Below, piece after piece: positions 56,966 through 64,000 of a DNA stretch of 64,000 bases. The stretch is taken from positions 393,651,962-393,715,961 of the forward strand of contig OY728133.1 in assembly GCA_963277665.1 (NCBI GenBank), given 5' to 3'. Position 1 is the stretch's first letter. Each line of letters opens with the position of its first letter. The notes below the pieces were generated by a model. It ran no database searches, had not been told where the DNA came from, and worked only from the letters and a program-made list of their open reading frames with translations. This stretch comes from Viscum album. Lineage: Eukaryota > Streptophyta > Magnoliopsida > Santalales > Viscaceae. A program made the translations under genes and the position numbers.

Positions 56966-57686
56966 CCATCCCATGTGTCCAGGACAGCCCCCTGAATATC
57001 CCTCCAACCTCCTCCTTGGACCCCAGATAGCCCCTGGACATCCCCCCGAACAACCCCCCTCCTCACTGGACCCCAGACAACCCCCCGAACAGCCCCCAAC
57101 CTTCTCCCTAGACCCCGGACAACCCCCCTCCTCCCTGGACCCTGGAAATCTCCCCCTCTCCACCCTCCTCCCTAGACACCAGACAACCCCTGAATAGCCC
57201 CCCCCCCAGATAGCCCCCCAGATAGCCCCCCAGACAGCCCCCCAATCTCCTCCCTGGACCCCGAACACCCCCCCGGACAGCCCCCCACCCTCCTCCTCAG
57301 ACCCCAGACAACCCCCCTCCTCCCTGGACCCTGGATAGCCCCCTTCCCTCCTCCCTGAACCCCAGAAATCCCCCAGATAGCCCCCAGACAACCCCCACCC
57401 TCCTCTCTAGACCCCGGACAACCCCCCTCCTCCATGTACCTTGGACAGCCCCCACCCTCCTCTCTAGACCCCGGGCAGCCCCCAGACAACCCCCAGACAG
57501 CCCCCCAGACAGCCCCCCACCCTCCTCCCTGGACCCCGGATAGCCCCCCAAACAGCCCCCCACCCTCCTCCCTAGACCCCGGAAAACCCCCCAGACAACC
57601 CCCCATCCTCCTCCCTAGACTTCGGACAGCCCCCCACCTTCCTCCCTGGACCCCGGATAGCCCCCCGACCCGACATCCCAACATTG
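56966..57686. repeat. C-rich composite minisatellite
   Basis: A strongly strand-biased block (C-runs on +, G-runs on -). Two repeat forms alternate: a 12-base unit around GATAGCCCCCCA/GACAGCCCCCCA and a longer one around CACCCTCCTCCCTGGACCCC. Long apparent frames on both strands (56948-57720 and 56973-57703) come from the repeat and are not genes. Confidence 0.9.
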
Positions 57687-57777
57687 GGCGAGTAGCGATT
57701 TGACATATATAAAACATCATGACAATTAACTAAAGGCTAAGGACCACCTACCTTGATTCTGGAGAAAATCACACTCT

Positions 57778-60470
57778 TAATTCGACGTCTTGGATCCTAA
57801 TCTAAGCTCTCTTTAAAATGGACACCCTTTTAAGTAAAAACAACTGGCATAAGGAAAACTGAACAAACATATTTGGATTGTGTTGATACTTTATCAAAAG
57901 GATCCATGGGTCATTTGTGATGTGTATGAGTCAACCCTTCCTCAATCTGAGACATGTTGTGACCGGTACCACTCAAAGTGTCTCACTTTTATTTGAAATG
58001 GACAACATTTTAAGTGAAAACAACAACTGACATACGGAAAACCAACCAAACGCATTTGGATTCGGTTGATACTTTAGGACAAGGATCCATGGGTCATATG
58101 TGATGTGTACGACTCAACCTCGCCTCAATATGAGGCACGGTGTGGCCGGTACCACTCAAACTGTCTCACTTTTATTTGAAATGGACATTATTTTAAGTGA
58201 AAACAACAACTTGCATAGGGAAAACCGACCAAACACTTTATGATTGTATTGATACTTCAGAAAAATTATCCATCGGTCACTTTTGATGTGTACGAGTCAA
58301 AAACACCTCAATCCGAGACATGATGTGGCCGGTATCACTCAAAGTGTCTCTCTTTTGTTTAAAATGGACATTGTTTTAAGTAAAAACAACAGACATACAG
58401 AAAACCAACAAAACGTATTCTGATTGTGTTGATAATTTATCACAAGGATCCATGGGTCATTTGTAACATGTATGAGTCAACCCCACCTCAATTAGAAGCA
58501 TGGTGTAGCCAGTACCACTCAAAGTGTCTCACCTTTATTTGAAATGGACAACATTTTAACTGAAAACAACAACTGACATACGGAAAACTGACCAAACGCA
58601 TTCGGATTGTGTTGATACTTTAGGAAAAAAATCCATGGGTCATATGTGACGTGTACATGTCAAAATCCTTTTAATATCAGGCATGTTGTGGCCGATATCT
58701 CTCTAAGTGTCTTTCTTTTGTTTAAAATGGGCACCCTTTTAAGTAAAAACAACTGGCATACGGAAAACTGACCAATCATATTCGGATTATGTTGATAATT
58801 TAGAACAAGGATCCATGGTTCATTTTTGATGTGTACGAGTCAACCCTGCCTCAATCTGAGGCATGGTGTGTCCGGTACCACTCAAAGTGTCTCACTTTTA
58901 TTTGGATTGGACAACATTTTAAGTGAAAACAACAACTGGCATACAGAAAAATGACCAAACACATTCGTATTCTTTTGATACTTTAAGAAAATGATCCACG
59001 GGTCATTTTTGATGTGTAAGAATCAACCCTGCCTCAATCTGAGACACAGTGTGTCCGGTACCACTAAAACTATCTCACTTTTATTTGAAATGGACACGAT
59101 TTTAAGTGAAAACAACAACTTGCATACAAAAAACTGACCAAAAGCATTCAAATTCTATTTATACTTTAGTAAAGAGATCCATGAGTCATTTTTGATGTGT
59201 AAGAGTCAACCCTGACTCAATCTGAGGCACGGTGTGGCCAGTACCACTCAAACTATCTCACTTTTATTTGAAATGGACATGATTTTAAGTGAAAACAACA
59301 ACTTGGATACAGAAAACCAACCAAATACTTTATAATTGTATTGATACTTCATTAAAATGATCCATGGGTCATTTTTGACGTGTATGAGTCAACCCCGCCT
59401 CAATCCAAGGCACGATGTGGCCGATATCACTCAAAGTGTCTCTCTTTTGTTTAAAATGGACATTGTTTTAAGTAAAAACAACAAACATTAGGAAAACTGA
59501 TAAAACATATTCTGATTGTGTTGATACTTTAGCAAAAGGATCCATGAGTCATTTGTGATGTGTACGAGTCAACCCCACCTCAATCCGAGGTATGGTGTGG
59601 CTGGTACCACTCAAAGTGTCTCACCTTTATTTGAAATGGACAACATTTTAAGTGAAAACGACAACTGGCATACAGAAAACTGACCAAACACATTTGGATT
59701 GTGTTGATACTTTAGTAAAATGATCCATGGGTTATATGTGACGTGTACAAGTCAACCCCACCTCAATCCGAGGCATGGTGTGTCCAGTATCACTCGAAGT
59801 GTTTTTCTTTTGTTTAAAATGGACACCCTTTTAAGTAAAAACAACTGGCATATGGAAAACCAACCAATTGTATTCAGATTGTATTGATACTTTAGAAAAA
59901 GGATCCATGGTTCATTTTTAATGTGTATGAGTCAACCCTGTCTCAATTCAAGGCACGTTGTGGCCGATACCACTCAAAGTGTCTCACTTTTATTTGAATT
60001 GGACAACATTTTAAGTGAAAACAACAACTGGCATACGGAAAACCACCCAAATGCATTCAGATTCTGTTGATACTTTAGGAAAATAATCCATGGGTCATTT
60101 TTGACATGTATGAATCAACCTCATCTCAATCTGAGGCATGGTGTGTCTGATACCACTCAAACTGTCTCACTTTTATTTTAAATGGACATGATTTTAAGTG
60201 AAAACAAAAACTTGCGTATGGAAAACTGACCAAACGCATTCGGATTCTATTGATACTTTAGGAGAATGATCCATGGGTCATTTTTGATGTGTACAAGTCA
60301 ACCCTACCTCAATTCGAGGCATGGTGTGGCCAGTACCACTCAAACTATCTCAATTTTATTTGAAATGGACAGGATTTTAAGTGAAAACAATAACTTGCAT
60401 ACGGAAAACTGACCAAACGTATTCGGATTGTGTTGATACTTTAGCACAAGGATCCATGGTCCAGCCTCAC
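57778..60470. repeat. 180/183-bp satellite inside CACTA-2 with six-unit higher-order repeat
   Basis: The anchor GATCCATGG (with variants) occurs at 57901, 58084, 58267, 58447, 58630, 58810, 58993, 59176, 59359, 59539, 59722, 59902, 60085, 60268 and 60451. Spacings are only 180 or 183. From 58267 the order 180,183,180,183,183,183 is repeated exactly from 59359, so two 1092-bp higher-order units are adjacent. Variant words agree at the same positions, for example CTCACCTTTATTTG in unit 2 and CATGGTTCATTTTT in unit 4 of both. No frame is open through it. Confidence 0.95.
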
Positions 60471-61460
60471 ACAATCCACTTCTCATGTGAGGAAATCCTA
60501 CCCCTATTCTAAAACACATGACATTTAATATGCCAATCCCATCCTCAAACAGTGGGTTCTAGGACAAAACCAAAGTCCCTTTGGGAACCCAACACCAAAG
60601 AAATAATTGAATATTCATACCCACTACCCAAAATGGGGATTCATATCACATCACACCCAGGAGACTAAATTACAATTATCCACATACCCCCTTATTCCAA
60701 TTGAAAATTCTATGAAAAAAATGTAGGCTATTCTGGTAACCCATCTCATATGTCGAGATTGACTAATGTTTCCCACTAACACATCAGGAACCATTTATAC
60801 ATGGATACATAGTCATTAGAGGAATATTAACATCCCATGTTCTTCCTATAACTCATCCTAGGTCTAAGAACATGACCACTACCATTGTCTATCTTATGGG
60901 TATCATGATCCTTGTCCACTCTACCCAAGTTTTCTGTTGGTTTTAAGATAGTCAACCCAAGACCATGAGTAAACATCCCATTCTCTTCTTATAACATGTA
61001 AGCTTTTTCTCTTGTGTGTATTGGTGTTTTGGTTTGAGTGAGGAGTGGATTATAAATTTTGAATACTGTTATGGGTGTTATTTCTTTTCAATTCTAAATT
61101 TCTAAATTCTGGATGTATTGGATTTTGGTTGTATTGGTAATGAATTCTAAATTTTGAATACTATTATGTTTATTGATTTCTAGATGTATTGGATTTTAAT
61201 TTTGTATTGGTGTTATGGGTGTTATTGCATTTGAATTCTGGATGTATTGGATTGTGGATGTATTGGATTATGGATTTTTCTCTTGTGTTGTGGTTTGAGT
61301 GAGGAATGAATTTTAAATTTCTACATTTTTGAATTCTGGATGAATTTTAAACATCCCATGTAGGATTTGGATTCTGGCTGTATGTGTTCTTGAAGGTCAT
61401 GGAGAGTTGCAGGTTGGAGGTGGCTGCTGGCTGCTGGCTACTGTGGAGCTGCAACATATG
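60471..61460. other. CACTA-2 spacer between satellite and subterminal repeats
   Basis: About 1 kb without a recognisable gene. Around 61020-61340 a short loose repeat occurs (ATTCTGGATGTATTGGATT and TTGTGTTGGTTTGAGTGAGG-type words). Confidence 0.6.
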
Positions 61461-61841
61461 TATACTAATAGTTTTCAAAACCGTTGGTATAACCTTTTGA
61501 TGTATATTATACCAACTGTTTTTTTATAACCATTGGTATAAAATTATACCAATGGTTTTTAAAACCGTTGGTATATCCTTTGGATGTATATTGTACACTA
61601 TATACCAACGGTTCTAAACCGTTGGTATAAGGGTAACATATACCAACAGTTTCACAAACCGTTGGTATATCTCTCACTTTAACACATATACCAACATTTT
61701 ACATAGAACCATTGGTATAAGCCTATACCCATGACTTACTTGTCCACGATTTGGGAAACCGTTGGTATATAATATACCAATGGTTTGGCATCCTTTACCA
61801 ATGGTTATGAACCATTGGTAAAGGGTAAAATTCCAGTAGTG
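61461..61841 (+). repeat. CACTA-2 subterminal repeats and terminal inverted repeat
   Basis: The word ACCGTTGGTATA and its reverse TATACCAACGGT (with CATTGG variants) recur more than a dozen times, often as close inverted pairs, for example at 61595-61632 and 61758-61792. They end in AAATTCCAGTAGTG, the CACTA terminus. Confidence 0.92.
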
Positions 61842-64000
61842 GGATAATCCACCGTAACTGCATGACTAGGGGCAGTAAAAACCTAGCTCCCTCTTGGGGG
61901 TCAAACCAAGAATTATCCCTTTTATACCCCTTTATTATTTCTTTTTCTTTATTTTTATTATGTTTTTTCAATTCTTTGTTGTAGTTTTAAAGTGGTAGAA
62001 ACTAGGAGCTTAACTCAAGGCTTCCACTGAAAAATAAATCAGGTTGTGTCTTTCTTTTTTGGTATTTTATTTACTACCCAATATAAATTCTATGTGAAAA
62101 TGTTTCTTGATCTGATTTGAGTTAAAATGGGGTAGTAAATGGAATAAGTGTGTTGGAGGTATTTCAACTTGTTTTTAGTATTTTTTTGTGTGCTTTCATT
62201 TTATTTTTCTTGTTGTTTTTTTTTGAAATTCTATTGTTTTCCTTTTTCATTTTTTCGGTGTGTTTTTATGAATCTTGAGATGAATCGAATACTTTGGAAA
62301 ATTCAAACCATCTTGGTGTTTTTGGAAAATTTATTTATTTGAGTATTTTAGGATTTAAATGATTTCTTAAATTATTTTGTTTCTTGGTTTCTAATATTTT
62401 CATTTGATGAAGTTTGGTTGATTGTGAAACTCATCTGCATTAGTGCTATCCAAATTGAAAATCTTGCCCAACTCGGGAGCTTTAAAAACCTGTTTTACAT
62501 CTTATAACATTTCTATTTCTTCTTTTGAGTCTTGATACATGTTTTGTGATCCATAACTTGCTATTTTTATCCTTTTCAAACCTGTTAGAGTTTATGGAAT
62601 GTGTCAAATATGATTGAGGCCCCACTTTGAAAACCCTTTTTCATTGAACACTTATTTTGGACTACCTTGTCATTTGAACTTAATTAATCCCCTAGTATCC
62701 ATGAATTACCCTGTTAGGTAGCCACATTAAAATCCATTTATCCCTTTCCAACCTGCTCTAGAAGTTAAATTCATGATTATTTTTGAACTCAAGTGTAGGG
62801 GAAGGAGAAAATGGGATTTTTTTTCTTTCCTGAAGAATCTGTTTGAGCTAAATTGAAAGTATTGCCATATTTATTATTAATTGGATGGAAGAAATGTCAT
62901 GATGGAAATATTTATGGGTGGACTAAAATATAATTACACATTTGGTCTAGGTGTTCATCAATTTTTTAAGATCAAAAGTTGTCTCTCATTTCCTCAAAAA
63001 CATGATTCTGAAGAGAAATCCAGATCTGAATTCAAGATGAAACAATGCTAAAGATGGGGAAAAAGAGGGATGAAAATCATTGATACTGAAACTCAAAGTG
63101 TGAAATTCCCCAAATAATAGGTGTTTGGATGTGGTTTATTTTTTATCTGATTGAGGAGCACACCATTCTTGAGCAAAACTGTTTTCATGCATTTCACTTT
63201 AGAGCTTAACCCTCACCATTCTACGTCGGATGTTTTTACATTTAAAACTTTCCAAACCAAAACCATAGAAAAACCCATGAAAAATACCTCATTATTGACA
63301 CATTTTTTACTATTTTAAGTGGATATACTAGTAGGATAGAAAGTCTATATAGATCACATATGTTCTTGGGAAAGAGAAAAACTCCAAATTAAAAATCCTT
63401 GAGTAAAGAGAGAAATATTTTTCCAGGGAGGTAGGTATGAAATAAATGTATAAATTAACCTGATATTTAATGGATTAATATTATTTTTGAGGAGTTCTGA
63501 AATTTTGAACCATGTATGAGGCCTTATATTTTCTTTGATATGATAATTGAGCTGTGTTGTCATTTATGCTTTGGAAAGTTTGTTTTGACCTTAGTATAAG
63601 ATAATTTCCTAGGAGTGCAATGTTTAAGTGTGGAGGAATTTATAGAACAAATATTTTCAATTATTTTATTCTTAATTTAAATGTTTTAATCCCACCAGTG
63701 TGCTATTTCAAGAGTAATTGTCACATTTTATAGTTTTAGAAGCATTTTTGATCTTAATTGGAAAAATGGATTATTTTGGATTTAAACAATTTTAATTTAT
63801 TTTAATGTTTCAGCCACAAATTTTTATAAAATGATCCAAATTGAAAAATTATTATTTTATAGGTTTCTATGTTCTATGGGATTCATGTTATCCTTCTGAA
63901 CCCAAAGCTAAATCCATTATTTGGAAGCTCAAATCTAGATCACAAGTTAGGCCTCGAAAACTGTGCACAGAACTAGAGAATATTATTGATGGGACCATAT
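61842..64000 (+). mobile_element. Tandem LTR array, right part after CACTA-2
   Basis: From 61842 the sequence resumes at the stop codon of the array ORF (GGATAATCC matches 40141, 44578 and 48980) and continues as the non-coding interior to 63639. The next LTR then begins. No gene is seen; the apparent frames at 62148-62342 (+) and 63354-63563 (-) are not conserved. Confidence 0.88.
63640..64000 (+). repeat. Array LTR (last, cut by the window edge)
   Basis: Begins TTATAGAACAAATATTTTCA (TG end decayed to TT) after AAGTGTGGAGGAAT and follows LTRs 1-3 to the window edge. Confidence 0.83.

Larger units (their letters stand above)
50614..61841 (+). mobile_element. CACTA-2, En/Spm-type transposon (left end in the gap)
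   Basis: The right terminus TTCCAGTAGTG ends at 61841 and is followed by GGA, expected as the 3-bp target duplication when compared with the uninterrupted array copies (ATTGGGGATAATCC). Inside, in order, are a decayed TNP2 transposase, a TNPA-like gene, a C-rich minisatellite, a satellite with higher-order structure, and subterminal ACCGTTGGTATA repeats. All coding parts carry stops. The subterminal motif differs from that of CACTA-1, so these are different families. Confidence 0.92.

Noticed and set aside
56948..57720. Long open frames on both strands (up to 182 codons), Gly- or Pro-rich
   Set aside because: They arise from the C-rich minisatellite, whose unit lengths are often multiples of three. 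Several frames are open at once, as expected for a repeat and not for a gene.
57778..60470. Centromere or CRISPR-like array
   Set aside because: Units are contiguous without spacers, so it is not CRISPR. It lies between CACTA-2 genes and its end, so it cannot be called a centromere from this window.

Overview
The window looks like gene-poor nuclear DNA of a flowering plant with a large, repeat-rich genome. Every recognisable coding trace belongs to plant transposons: Ty1/copia, Ty3/gypsy and CACTA (En/Spm) elements with plant tRNA-type primer binding sites and plant CACTA termini. I found no free-standing host gene, rRNA, tRNA or CRISPR array. I cannot name the species. A run of exactly 200 N at 50414-50613 shows this is an assembled scaffold.

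Left half (1-37490), nested insertions. An old gypsy element (gypsy-C, seen at 32500-37490) was split by a related gypsy element (gypsy-B, 1255-32499, 2.85-kb LTRs). Gypsy-B received three later insertions. A CACTA element (CACTA-1, right end 1-1254) and a complete copia element (1919-11885, 1950-bp LTRs, target duplication TGGGG) sit in its 5' LTR. A very long-LTR element (13475-25262, 5.1-kb LTRs, target duplication TGCAC) sits in its gag region. This last element is the most interesting object in the window: its whole internal region is only 1.6 kb, has no gag or pol, and encodes two tandem F-box-like proteins between a tRNA-Met primer site and a polypurine tract.

Right half (37491-64000). 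A non-autonomous LTR element forms a tandem LTR-internal-LTR-internal array with a period of about 4.4 kb. It has a tRNA-Asp-type primer site and no pol. Each internal region carries a decayed reading frame with a Glu/Pro repeat and a C-terminal hydrophobic segment. The array is interrupted by the assembly gap and by a second CACTA element (CACTA-2, 50614-61841). CACTA-2 has decayed TNP2 and TNPA-like genes, a C-rich minisatellite, and a satellite of 180/183-bp units in a six-unit, 1092-bp higher-order repeat, followed by hairpin-rich subterminal repeats and a CACTA terminus.

Functionally, nearly all coding regions are dead: they carry stops, frameshifts or deletions. The exceptions worth attention are the first F-box frame (one stop codon only), the copia RT/RNase H frame (415 codons open), the shared ACACGCCGTGT palindromes in unrelated elements, and a 562-bp near-identical tract in otherwise diverged copia LTRs. 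Positions of LTR ends rest on TG..CA termini, primer sites and target duplications read by eye.
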